This document shows, piece after piece, positions 1 to 9,016 of a DNA stretch of 64,000 nucleotides. Origin of the DNA: Chaetoderma sp. LZ-2023a (lineage: Eukaryota; Mollusca; Caudofoveata; Chaetodermatida; Chaetodermatidae); the NCBI GenBank assembly GCA_034401795.1, contig CM067370.1, forward strand, positions 106,346,387 through 106,410,386. Direction: 5' to 3'. Position 1 is the stretch's first letter, and every line of letters begins with the position of its first letter. The position numbers and the translations under genes were made by a program. The notes under the pieces were generated by a model, which saw nothing but the letters and a program-made list of their open reading frames with translations, was not told the DNA's origin and did not search any database.

Positions 1-227
1 GCCGTCCGCTAGGATGGCTCCACGGTTTCCTCGTCTAGTGACGACTCTTCAGAGTCTGAAGACGAGGAGGCCGAGGAGGAGAGGTTGCTGCGGCCTGGGA
101 TGCCGCAGGTGGAGAATATGGAGGTCGATTCCGTCCTGGACGGAACCGGCCTCCATTTGTCTGGCTTGGCGCAAGCCAGGGCAGCGGCTCCGCCTGTGGC
201 TGAGGCTAATCTGGTACCGGGCACCGG
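1..227 (+). pseudogene. Truncated DIRS ORF1 fragment
   Basis: This fragment matches the acidic middle part of DIRS ORF1 seen at about 1863-2090 of copy A: the SESEDEEAEEERLL-type acidic stretch, then the VENMEVDSVLDGTGLHLSGL motif. It runs in from beyond the window edge and stops exactly where the left tip of copy A begins (TTCTCC at 228). Like copy A it carries the small insertion that puts a TAG in frame after GAVR. The rest of its ORF1 does not resume after copy A ends at 7358, so the other half of the target copy is missing. It is a dead remnant. Confidence 0.85.
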
Positions 228-239
228 TTCTCCTTCGAT

Positions 240-398
240 CAATACTCACCATTCTGTTACTTCTGATATACAGCTGGCCTTGACAGCGGCTCTAGGATTA
301 TAGACTTAGAAAGCTTTACCGACTCCTGGGAACCGGGTACTCGGCTCCCAACTGCCGAGTACCAGTTTACCATAGAGCTCATTCTTGTTTGCATAGCA
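240..398 (+). repeat. Left inverted terminal repeat, DIRS copy A
   Basis: This is the inverted complement of 7165-7321, from CAATACTCACC to TTGCATAGC, with few mismatches. It contains a small internal palindrome (GGTACTCGGC ... GCCGAGTACC, about 333-355). The outermost 12 bases (228-239) are unique to the left end. Confidence 0.9.
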
Positions 399-542
399 AC
401 AAGAGCAATACATGCTTTTTGCATTAAGGATTTTAGTGGTTTTTTTGTGAAACAAAAGATCTAAGTCTTTAATTTGTGATAGTTTGTGTGTTCGTGAAAG
501 GATTAACTAATGACTATGGAGCATACCGCTGAAGATAACCAG

Positions 543-1316
543 GTTGTATCGTTCTTTATTATCCATAGTTAAAAGACTTAGGTCTTCAAAATTTCGTCTG
601 TGTCGCATGTTCCAATTTCTGACCCCATAGAATCTGGGACGTGTGCTAACAACGATATATGCCAGACGATCGCCTTCTTTAAACCCCAACAGGCGAGATC
701 GGCAGATATGAAAATAGGTGTTTGCTACGGTATTTCTAACACGAATATCGGCTGACGTCATTCTCCGTAGAATCCGAGCGGGTGACGTCACACCCGGTCG
801 CTCGAATGTTTATGTGAAGAAAAATTTTTCATTAATTCGCGCATCTTGTTCTGGGTGCTGCGTACTAAAAATGGTACCAGAAACTTTAGAATGATCAAGT
901 TTACGTGCGATCACGATCGGTTTGCACTGATCGGTGGTTTCAAAATTCTTGAGTAGATGCGTGGTCTGCGGTTTTACCGTGTGATACAGCAGTTTGTTAT
1001 ACATTTTGTTGTTTTCTTCACATATCGTGATGATTTCGTTAGGAGTATAATTTATATTGATTAGTAAATATACCCCGAATGCTATGCGATATGATTCCTG
1101 GAGCCGTTGCACATCCTGGAGGATCTAATATGGGTGTGTTGATGCCCGCCGCGTTCTTGTCATCATAATCAATGCGATCGTTGTTGTAACGTGGCGGGGT
1201 GGGGTGCGGGGAGGTTACGGTTAATTTATGAGTCAAAATGAATTGAAAATTAATTGTCTGCCTTCCATCCGGGTCTCGTTCCGCTTGTTTATTGTAAGTT
1301 TGTGCTTATTTTATAG
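543..1316 (+). other. Candidate spliceosomal intron in DIRS ORF1, copy A
   Basis: The donor is CAG|GTTGTA after an ATG-initiated 9-codon exon. The acceptor is TTATTTTATAG|GCC, just before the Cys-rich start of ORF1. The TAG of the acceptor would stop translation if unspliced. The same donor, acceptor and phase recur in copies B (11688-12466) and C (24864-25631). Two CRE-like TGACGTCA octamers lie inside, at 753-760 and 783-790. Confidence 0.6.
753..790. promoter_or_regulatory. Paired TGACGTCA octamers
   Basis: Two perfect CRE/ATF-type palindromes lie 22 bases apart in the DIRS leader or intron. One of the two is kept in copy B (the first reads TGACGTCG there), and neither is perfect in copy C. 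A regulatory role is only a guess. The same octamer also recurs in an unrelated MITE family in this window. Confidence 0.25.
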
Positions 1317-3367
1317 GCCAAGCCAGCCCCGCCATCATGTGACGAATGCCATAAATTTGTCCATGTAATGTTCAAGGACCATGCTTGTTTTAGGTGTTCC
1401 CTGTGTAATATAGATCATAGGTGTAATGTTTGTGCAGTGTGGTCCGTCGAAATGATGGTTAAGTTCCTTGCCCAGAAGGACTTGGCTGGGTCTGACGCGG
1501 GGTCAGGTGGTCCGAGACGAAATCGTGGAGCGCCCGGTTCGTCCGGTGGGGGTGCTCCACGTCCCCAGCTGGAGGTGGCGGAGATGGCACTGCCGGCGTG
1601 GTTTGGTCCGGCTATGCAGGGTTTTCTGCATAGCGTTCTGCCCACGCTGGTGTCGTCCCTGCTACCAAAGGTTGGGGGGGGGAAAGTTTCTCCCCATGCC
1701 TGGTACGGATCCTGTCCTCGGACAGGATTCTGGACTGGTTACCGAGGGGGCCGTCTCGTACGGCCCCCTGGGGGTCCCGTCTGGCTTCGGCCAGACGGGT
1801 TCTGTCTCTCTGCGGCCACCTCCGGGTGGTCCAGTAGCGGTGGCCGGTCCGTCAGGTGTGGGAGCCGTCCGCTAGGACGGCTCCATGGTTGACTCATCTA
1901 GTGACGGCTCTTCGGAGTCTGAAGACGAGGAGGCCGAGGAGGAGAGGTTGCTGCGGCCCGTGAAGCCGCAGGTGGAGAATATGGAGGTTGATTCCGTCCT
2001 GGACGGAACCGGCCTCCATTTGTCTGGTTTGGCGCAAGCCAGGTCAGCGGCTCCGCCTGCGGCTGAGGCCAATACGTTACCGTGCACCGGTTCCGGGCGG
2101 CTTGGTTTGTCACCAGCCGTCACGGGAACGGGTGTGCCGGGCCAGGCGTGGTACTCACCTATCTCACCTATCTCGCCTGGTCCGGCAGCTGGACGTGGGG
2201 TGCCGTTGGCGCCCGTGTCCGGCTACGGTTCCGCGACTGTTACGGGTCCATACGGTTTTCCGTGCGGACCTACCCCATGGACCAGAGTGTTTCATGGGGT
2301 GGCGGCGGAACCGTGTGGTAGCGGAGTGCCTGGCGTGTCAGCCGTGGCTCCTTGCCGGGAGGCCGTGGCTGGCAGACCCGTGAGCACGTCAACGGGTGAC
2401 GTGTTTGCGGGGGTGTCTTCGTCGGAGGTAGATTGGTCGGATGCTCTGGCATGGCTAGCCAGGGTTGACCCATCTGTGGTTTCGGCCACGGCCGATGAAG
2501 ATGCGCCCCGTCCATCGGTTGCGTCGATTAGGACGGGGATTTTGCCCGCGGCCCGGATCCAGTCAGTGGGACTGGATCCACGGTTCATAGATTTGTTGGA
2601 TGCTATTTATAGCAAACAACTAATGACCAAGGGTCAGCTCCCTGCGGCCTCCAGGGAGGTGCGGGCAAGATGTCGTATTCTGCGGGGGGAATACGACAGG
2701 TATGGTGTAGTCCCGTCGGTCACGGAGGATGACCGATGGGTGTTGGGAGTCCAGAGTGCCGGGTCGGGTGGCCCCGCTCCGGCACTAGTGGATAAATCCC
2801 AAGTACACCAGGAAGAAGTCCTGTCCCTATGTGATGAGGGTGTGAGGGCAGCTATGAGTGCTGTCAACCACTCTTATCGTCTACTTCAGTCGGTGTGGGC
2901 TGAAGCAGGGGCAGGCCACCCTGTGCCATCTGTGGCACTTTCGGGCGTAAATGACGGCCTGGTGCTGTCTATGGACGCATTGGCAAGGGTGCAAGTGCGA
3001 GTGACTAAATCCAGGAGGCAAATGGTCATTGACCATATGCGTCCAGCTACGGCAGTCAGGGAGTGTCTTCTTGGGACGCCCCTGACAGGGCCTAGCATCT
3101 TCGGTGGCCAAGCGCGGGCCATCTTAGAGGACACCGCCAGTATCGCGCAAAATCGGTTAGCGGTAAACCTACAGCTAGAGCTAGTGCGGCAAGCGAACGC
3201 CCTAGGGGCTGTGGGGAAAGCGCTAACGGGACAGCCTTCAAAGAAGCAGAAGAAGCATAAGGGCAAGGCGAAAGCCAGGCCTGTTGCGACTTCTGCTTCA
3301 GCTGGGTTTTCAGAGCCGCCACCGGCGAAGAAGCCCAGGAAGGTTGTAGAGGCGCCTACCCTCCCCA

Positions 3368-5665
3368 ATGTTGCTCTTGACCGCCCTAGGGGCGGGAAGG
3401 GGAAGGGTAAGGCCTCAAAGGGCGGACAGAAGGGGCCGAAGCGTACCTGAGGGTACGAAAGCTCCCTTCATATCCGCCTGGACCGCGCCTGTGCGACAGG
3501 AACAGCGGTGCCAGTTATACCCATCGTCTAGAACGAAATGGTTCTCACTCTCTCTCGTTAAGAAAGGGGGGGGGGGGCGGACTGCGAGCCGGACAACCCC
3601 GTTAGACGTCGAGGCGTCTATGGTGGGTGGAAGGCTCATGCGTTTCGTCGAGGCCTGGCGAGGTGTGACGTCAGACAGTCTGGTCCTGGGATGGTTATCC
3701 CAGGGTTACATGCCGGAGTGGTGGGACTTTCCGCCACAAAATCTGTCTTTGGCACCTGTCTGGACACCCGTACCAAGGGAGCCAGACAAGTTAGAAGCCA
3801 TTCAAAAGAAAGTGTCGGGTTTGCTTCTGAAGGGAGCAATAAAACCAGCAAACCAAAACACTCCAGGCTTCTATTCAAACATGTTCCTTGTCCCCAAGAG
3901 CACAGGGGGATGGAGACCCATACTCAATCTCAGGCCATTAAATTGGTTTATCCATACGCCTCGGTTCCAGATGGAAACGCCAAGGTCGGTAATGGCGGGA
4001 TTGAGGAAAGGAATGTGGTGTGTATCGATCGATCTGAAAGATGCATATTTCCACATTCCTATGAATCGGAGTTGGCACAGGTTTCTGAGATTTGCGTTTC
4101 AGAATCAAGTATGGGAGTTTACAGTTCTCCCGTTCGGCCTGTCAACAGCTCCGAGGGTTTTCACAAGAGTGGTCCTTGCGGTGACAGCGTTTCTCAGAAA
4201 AGAGAACGTGGCGCTACACACCTACATAGACGACTGGCTGCTCAAGGCAGACTCGGCAGCCAGGTTGAACGTGGATACTGCTCTGACTCTGAAGTTACTT
4301 TCAGATCTAGGCTGGATAGTCAACGAGGAGAAATCCGAGTTGGCGCCCACTCAACATTTCGTTTATTTGGGGATGCGATTCGACCTCGAGGAGGGCAGGG
4401 TTTACCCGTCAGAGCCCAGAGTGGTGTCTCTGTTAGCCATCCTCAGGAGTTTTCGAGTGGGAAACCACATTCAGGCGAGGCGGTTCCTTCAGATGCTGGG
4501 CATGATGGTCTCCATGGAGCAGGTTATCCCGTACGCTGGTATAATGCGAAGGCCTATCCAGTTGTATCTGATGTCTCTGTGGAAACAGAGAACAGAACCC
4601 CTGTCAAAACTGGTGCCAGTTTTGGAGCCGATAATATCGCATCTTCTCTGGTGGAAACAGCGTCAGGATCTCCTATTAGGGGTTTCGCTGCACCTACCCC
4701 ACCCCCAGCTGTCCGTCTACACGGATGCATCGCTGGAAGGGTGGGGTGCCTGCCTGGGAGAACACCAGGTCTCGGGCACATGGACTCTCCCGGAGAGTCA
4801 GCTGCATATCAATCTGTTGGAAATGATGGCAGTGGAACTGGCGTTGGAAGAGTTCCTTCCGATGATCAGGGGCAAGGTGATATTGATACGGTCGGACAAT
4901 TCGACAGTAGTATCATATATAAATCGCCAAGGCGGGACCAGGTCGCCCACCCTGTGCATCAGGGTGTGGCACTTGATTCAATGGTGCAGGAATTACTCGG
5001 TTGTTTTGAAAGCAGCTCATATTCCTGGCCAATTGAACATTCTGGCGGATGCTTTGTCTCGCAGACAGAGAATCTTGCCAACAGAATGGTCCCTCAACCC
5101 TCCGGTTCTGCGACGGATCTTCGAGCATTGGGGCAAACCCAACATGGACTTGTTCGCCACAAAGGAAAATGCTCAAATCATGACATATGTCTCGCCGATT
5201 CCAAATCCAAATGCCGTCGATACAGACGCTCTGGCGATAAGCTGGAGAGGGATGCACGCTTACGCATACCCACCCACCATTCTTCTACTGAAGGTATTGG
5301 TGAAGGTCAGGGAGGAACCGTCTCTCGTCCTGCTAATAGCGCCGTATTGGCCGAGCAGGGCATGGTTCAGGGATCTTCTAGATCTGCTGGTGGAAAATCC
5401 TGTGCAGTTGCCCGAGATTCCGAACATAATCTCCCAGGCCAAGGGACGCTTCCTACATGAGCGTCCCGAAATGTTCAAATTGACTGCGTGGATGTTGTCA
5501 AACAACGTTCCACGTCGGAAGGCTTTTCTCGACAGGCTGCTGATTTCATCGCGGCTGCGAGAAGGAGGTCAACCTTCAAGTCATATAACAACAAGGTTAA
5601 CAGATTTGCAGACTGGTGTGAAGAAAAGGGTATTGATACCTTTCAATCCACTATTCAGCAAATAG
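3368..5665 (+). CDS. DIRS ORF2: reverse transcriptase-RNase H-methyltransferase-like, copy A
   Basis: A 765-residue polyprotein that copies element RNA into DNA. The RT core shows IDLKDAYFHIP (motif A, about 221-231), VLPFGLSTAP (motif B, about 253-262) and YIDD (286-289). RNase H follows with its four acidic positions: YTDAS (D453), NLLEMM (E485), RSDNS (D510) and ADALSR (D561). Residues 594-675 (DLFATKEN ... AYPPT ... LLIAPYWPS) look like the phage-type adenine methyltransferase-like domain known downstream of RNase H in DIRS elements, but the usual NPPY/DPPY is replaced by YPPT, so activity is doubtful. ATG at 3368 is kept in copy C and lost in copy B. It overlaps ORF1 (frame 1) by 83 bases and the recombinase frame by a long stretch. 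All RT and RNase H catalytic residues are intact. Confidence 0.93.
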   Translation: MLLLTALGAGRGRVRPQRADRRGRSVPEGTKAPFISAWTAPVRQEQRCQLYPSSRTKWFSLSLVKKGGGGRTASRTTPLDVEASMVGGRLMRFVEAWRGVTSDSLVLGWLSQGYMPEWWDFPPQNLSLAPVWTPVPREPDKLEAIQKKVSGLLLKGAIKPANQNTPGFYSNMFLVPKSTGGWRPILNLRPLNWFIHTPRFQMETPRSVMAGLRKGMWCVSIDLKDAYFHIPMNRSWHRFLRFAFQNQVWEFTVLPFGLSTAPRVFTRVVLAVTAFLRKENVALHTYIDDWLLKADSAARLNVDTALTLKLLSDLGWIVNEEKSELAPTQHFVYLGMRFDLEEGRVYPSEPRVVSLLAILRSFRVGNHIQARRFLQMLGMMVSMEQVIPYAGIMRRPIQLYLMSLWKQRTEPLSKLVPVLEPIISHLLWWKQRQDLLLGVSLHLPHPQLSVYTDASLEGWGACLGEHQVSGTWTLPESQLHINLLEMMAVELALEEFLPMIRGKVILIRSDNSTVVSYINRQGGTRSPTLCIRVWHLIQWCRNYSVVLKAAHIPGQLNILADALSRRQRILPTEWSLNPPVLRRIFEHWGKPNMDLFATKENAQIMTYVSPIPNPNAVDTDALAISWRGMHAYAYPPTILLLKVLVKVREEPSLVLLIAPYWPSRAWFRDLLDLLVENPVQLPEIPNIISQAKGRFLHERPEMFKLTAWMLSNNVPRRKAFLDRLLISSRLREGGQPSSHITTRLTDLQTGVKKRVLIPFNPLFSK
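3560..5457 (+). other. Long alternative open frame overlapping RT (possible N-extension of recombinase)
   Basis: Frame 1 has no stop from 3560 to 5457, about 632 codons, entirely inside ORF2 (frame 2). It is in phase with the recombinase ORF that follows and is separated from it in copy A only by TGA at 5458-5460. Copies B and C have CGA at that place, so the frame runs through into the recombinase there. The encoded peptide is Ser/Gly/Arg-rich with no domain I recognise. It could be a true dual-coding N-terminal extension or an open shadow frame caused by composition. Confidence 0.45.
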
Positions 5666-6507
5666 CAGACTTTCTCTGTGAGCTGTTCTTTTCAGGACTA
5701 GCTCCTGTCACAGTTGCTGGATACAAGTCAGCTTTGGCATCAGTTATCCCTTGTCTAACCAACAGGGATAATCCAGAAGTGGCCCAGTTGAATGTGATGG
5801 TGAAGGGAATGAGCAATCTCCGACCGAGACAACCGGTAGTCATTCCAGCCTGGAGTCTATCCTTAGTGCTTAATGTACTGGCCAAGCACCCTTTCGAACC
5901 ATTGCGTTCGGCTAGTCTAAAGCATTTGACTCTAAAGGCGGTCTTTCTATTGGCAGCTTCCTCAGCTAGAAGGCGCAGTGAGATCCATGCGCTTTCGGCA
6001 GAGAGGAACCGATTTATTGTTTCTGGAGAAGGTCTGCGTCTTCTGCCAAGAGCAGAGTTTATGTCAAAGAACCAATCTTTGAGATATCCCGGCAAACCGA
6101 TCATTATACCGAAGTTAACTAGGTTTGATCGTGATGCCAGTGTCTGGTGCCCGGTCCGTGCTTTGACTAAGTACAAGAAACGGACTGACTCGTTACGGTC
6201 GAATGATAGACATCTGTGGATCTGCCATAAAAAGCCTTATGGCGCCGCATCCATGGATACTATCTCTCGTTGGGTGGTCGAATGCATTCAGACTACTCAC
6301 GAGATGGCGACTGGGCACCAGGTACAGGGCGTAAGGGCACACGATGTCAGAGGAATAGCCGCCTCGACCGCCCTTTACAGTGGTGTTCCGTTAGAGGACA
6401 TCATGGCCGTTGCACAATGGCACTGTGAGTCCTCATTCACGGATTACTATATGAGGGATGTGTCAGACTCAGCCAATCCACTCGCTTTAGCTGTTTTGAA
6501 ACGATAG
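5461..6507 (+). CDS. DIRS tyrosine recombinase, copy A
   Basis: Site-specific recombinase expected to integrate the circular DNA form of the element in place of an integrase. The span given is the open frame after TGA at 5458-5460; no ATG lies near the start, and counting from GTG at 5488 gives 339 residues. An N-terminal SAM-like/core-binding part (FIAAARRRSTFKSYNNK ... WCEEKGID) is followed by the catalytic domain with Arg in SARRRSE (about 162), HDVR (His285, Arg288), QWH (Trp311/His312) and the Tyr nucleophile in FTDYYMRD (320 or 321). All of the R-H-R-H/W-Y set is present, so this copy could be active. It overlaps the end of ORF2 by about 200 bases in another frame. Translation may rely on a frameshift, reinitiation or the overlapping upstream frame. 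Confidence 0.9.
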   Translation, partial: ASRNVQIDCVDVVKQRSTSEGFSRQAADFIAAARRRSTFKSYNNKVNRFADWCEEKGIDTFQSTIQQIADFLCELFFSGLAPVTVAGYKSALASVIPCLTNRDNPEVAQLNVMVKGMSNLRPRQPVVIPAWSLSLVLNVLAKHPFEPLRSASLKHLTLKAVFLLAASSARRRSEIHALSAERNRFIVSGEGLRLLPRAEFMSKNQSLRYPGKPIIIPKLTRFDRDASVWCPVRALTKYKKRTDSLRSNDRHLWICHKKPYGAASMDTISRWVVECIQTTHEMATGHQVQGVRAHDVRGIAASTALYSGVPLEDIMAVAQWHCESSFTDYYMRDVSDSANPLALAVLKR

Positions 6508-7008
6508 TTAGTGACCACACTGCTTTTCCCCTTTTTTCACTTTGGTAAGAAAAGAATCTAAAGCAGGCATGGTCAGGCGAGAGGATGTCAACCAGATTGT
6601 GTCACTGATGGCCGAACCGGTGAATGGTTGGAGGCGGTATGTCTGAAGTCCTGTTATCATAAGGTAATTCAATAAGTGAGAGTTTTTTGTATTATGTATA
6701 TGTATCATGTTCATTCATTTTATATATTCATGCTCATTCCCAGGCTAATACATGGAATATGCAGGGAGTAGTTAACCCTCTTGGCATATTGGTGTTTTCA
6801 GGCGAGATACATGTTCGTTAGTTCTCTCCCTTTTCTTAGGAGGAAAAAGAGGGGGGGGGGCTGTGACGCGAATGTGATTCGGTTCCGTGAACTTGACGGT
6901 CCTTTTAGGTCTCCGTTAGTCAAGTTTGAAGTCTAAAATCTTTCTCCAAGGGGCAAAATTAGCATTTATGGCTTGCCCCTTCCCACCAGGTTACTGATCA
7001 AATCTGGT
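6508..7008 (+). other. DIRS 3' untranslated region, copy A
   Basis: This is a non-coding tail between the recombinase stop and the internal complementary region. It includes a G-run at about 6850-6860 after GGAGGAAAAAGA. The equivalent regions of B and C share variants (TTTCACCC, AACCTAAAG) that differ from A. Confidence 0.7.
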
Positions 7009-7110
7009 GTATATCAGAAGCAACAGAATGGTGAGTATTGATCGAAGGAGAATGTAGGAAATGTCAATTTCCCTTTCTCCGAGATCTAACAATACTCACC
7101 ATTCTGTTAC
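7009..7110 (+). repeat. Internal complementary region (ICR), DIRS copy A
   Basis: Two abutting segments: 7009-7052 is the reverse complement of the left element end (228-271), and 7053-7110 is the reverse complement of the right end (7301-7358). Together they store the circular junction of the two termini, the hallmark DIRS feature thought to template end completion and circle formation. Confidence 0.92.
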
Positions 7111-7164
7111 GGACCCAGCCTCCCAGCCCCACGGAGGCAAGCCATAGTTTTCTCTTGTTTGGTG

Positions 7165-7321
7165 GCTATGCAAACAATATGAGCTCTATGGTAAACGGGT
7201 ACTCGGCAGTGGGGAGCCGGGTACCCGGTTCCCAGGAGTCGGTAAAGCTTTCTAAGTCTATAATCCTAGAGCCGCTGTCAGGGCCAGCTGTATATCAGAG
7301 GTAACAGAATGGTGAGTATTG
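7165..7321 (-). repeat. Right inverted terminal repeat, DIRS copy A
   Basis: Inverted copy of 240-398. The right tip 7322-7358 (from TTAGATCTCGG to TTTCCTGCA) is unique to this end and is represented in the ICR. Confidence 0.9.
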
Positions 7322-8222
7322 TTAGATCTCGGAGAAAGGGAAATTGACATTTCCTGCAATCTCCGGCGAGTCACAGTTTTCAGTGCCCTATTGTCTGTAG
7401 TATGTTTAGCCCCATAATTTCACCTACATAGACTTGAGCCTTAATATACTAGGTATATTCCGAATCTAACAAATTCTAGATGAAATAATTTTATTAGGCA
7501 AAAATTGGCTTAAATGTTGGGTTTTTCGTGCTTTTCGGTGCCCTACTGTCTGTATGTAATATGGTCGGCTCAAGAACTTCGCTCGCATAGACGTAGAGGG
7601 ATTTGAATACGATAGTTATATTGGAAATTCGGCCGTGAAGTAATTTCGTAGTATACGATTTCATCCCGTAAATTCGTTTCAATTTTGGCAGATCTGCGGG
7701 TTTTCAATGCCCTACTATTATCTGTCTGCAATAGGTTTGGCCACATAATTTCACCGATATGGTTAGGTAGCGATATGAACACGCTAATGAATCTTGAGTT
7801 TTCTACCACGTAGTAATTTCGTAATATTCAATCTAGTAGCCACGGGCAGCTGTCAAATGCCAACGATTTACTATATTCGGTATCAGAATGTCTGTTCTCG
7901 ATTTGTAATAATTTTGTTTATATATGGATGTATATAACTCAATATGAGCTCTAGTGCTTTTGCACAATTCTACCATCAAGTAATCTCATCGTAGGTAGTT
8001 ACATATTCGCCGTATGACCCCATTATAATATGGTTGGTTCACATTCACCTCATTCAGATAGGTGTCCATATGTCCTGGCATATCGCTCATAATGGGTTCG
8101 GCACCAGAATGTCACCCATATGTTTAGATAGGTATAGGCATACGCTTACGGAGTAGTGAGATTTAAAACTATCTACCATGAAATAATTTCGGCTCAAATT
8201 TAGGCCGATTCATGGTTTTCGT

Positions 8223-8410
8223 TGCACCCAGTCAAATTAGTTTCAAAATGGTCATCAGCTTACCTGTATAGTTACCTTGAAATTGGAAGTCTGGGAATTC
8301 ATTATTCAGCGTATATATAGACATCGATTCCCACACGCAAAAAATGGGTGGAGCTTAGCTAGAAACAGGCGTGGCATACCTAGAAATGGATCCCTCTATT
8401 GAAATTGGCA
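8223..8410 (+). repeat. Fold-back MITE family 1, 3' half
   Basis: Right half of the family: CAAATTAGTTTCAAAAT, AGCTTACCTGTATAG, then GGAGCTTAGCTAG. The left half is absent. Confidence 0.7.
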
Positions 8411-8624
8411 TGAGCAAGTTGAGCATTACAGGGCTAAAACCACTTGTTAATGCGTGGTCCACACAATATGGACCACTTGTATTAAGAGAGCACCCGTATT
8501 TATAGGTCACATATTTTAATAAGGCCAATCATAGATTGTAGACCCTTGCCATCACGAGCGCACATAGACCCGAATACAATACACTCATCCTCTGACGGAG
8601 CGAGGGTAATTAATACCAATTGCT

Positions 8625-9016
8625 AATGGACCTTTTCAGGTTGTCTATCCATCATATTACGTCATATGACGCCGTAATTAATTAAGCGACGCGTAGGATA
8701 ACGTCATAATAATGACGTCATGACTGACTCGATTTAGTCCATCTTAAATTCTTAATAATCTGACAAGTTGTACGAATTGTGTTTTTGTTATTTAATTAAA
8801 ATGCTGTTGAATATTTTGAAAGTAATTTGACTGGCCGCTGTTAGCAGCAACAGGACCCAGTAAATTTAGTGTCAAAATATTCCACGGCTTACATGTATAG
8901 TTTTCTTGAAATTTATCGGCTAGTAGTTCAGAAATCCATCGATCCCAACTCGAGAGTGGTATGGGTGGAGTTTAGCTAGCGATGGGCAGTGCATAGCTAA
9001 ACTGGAAAGGTTCATT
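8625..9016 (+). repeat. Fold-back MITE family 1, full copy
   Basis: The ends are inverted: AATGGACCTTTTC at the left and GGAAAGGTTCATT at the right. Inside lie TGACGTCA motifs and a palindromic core (GTTGAATATTTTGAAA ... TTTAGTGTCAAAATATTC). About 390 bases and non-coding, so it was probably mobilised in trans. Confidence 0.75.

Larger units (their letters stand above)
516..3450 (+). pseudogene. DIRS ORF1 (Gag-like), copy A; spliced, frameshifted
   Basis: Probable structural (Gag-like) protein of the element. The proposed model is exon 1 at 516-542 (M-E-H-T-A-E-D-N-Q), an intron 543-1316, and exon 2 from 1317. Exon 2 opens with a Cys-rich N-terminus (CDEC-H, CFRC, CNVC) that could bind zinc, then an acidic Ser/Asp/Glu-rich stretch, a long Pro/Gly/Ala region, a helical part with the conserved ALVDKSQVH-type motif, and a Lys-rich tail (KKQKKHKGKAK, KGKGKASKGG) suited to nucleic-acid binding or nuclear import. 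Two lesions break it: a G9 tract at 1674-1682 shifts the frame by +1, and TAG at 1873-1875 comes from a 9-base insertion absent in copy C. It overlaps the ORF2 start by 83 bases in another frame. The Gag role is inferred from position in DIRS elements; no classical capsid domain is recognisable. Confidence 0.75.
228..7358 (+). mobile_element. DIRS-like retrotransposon, copy A (7.13 kb)
   Basis: This is a complete-length tyrosine-recombinase retrotransposon of the DIRS order. From left to right it has a left tip (TTCTCCTTCGAT), a left inverted terminal repeat, a 5' leader with a small exon and an intron, ORF1 (Gag-like), ORF2 (RT, RNase H, methyltransferase-like), the tyrosine recombinase ORF, a 3' UTR, the internal complementary region, the right inverted repeat and the right tip ending TTTCCTGCA. 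Boundaries come from alignment with copies B and C and from the circular-junction sequence stored in the internal complementary region. There are no LTRs and no target duplication, as expected for recombinase-mediated insertion. ORF2 and the recombinase are open; ORF1 is broken. Confidence 0.93.

Noticed and set aside
2886-3368. 160-codon minus-strand open frame opposite ORF1
   Set aside because: Shadow of the GC-rich ORF1 tail; repeats in copy C only because the copies are homologous.
5655-6176. 173-codon minus-strand open frame opposite the recombinase
   Set aside because: Shadow of the recombinase ORF; no domain and no start context.
7038-7304. 88-codon open frame seen in all DIRS copies near the right end
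   Set aside because: It lies entirely in the ICR and right ITR; its conservation is explained by the repeat structure.
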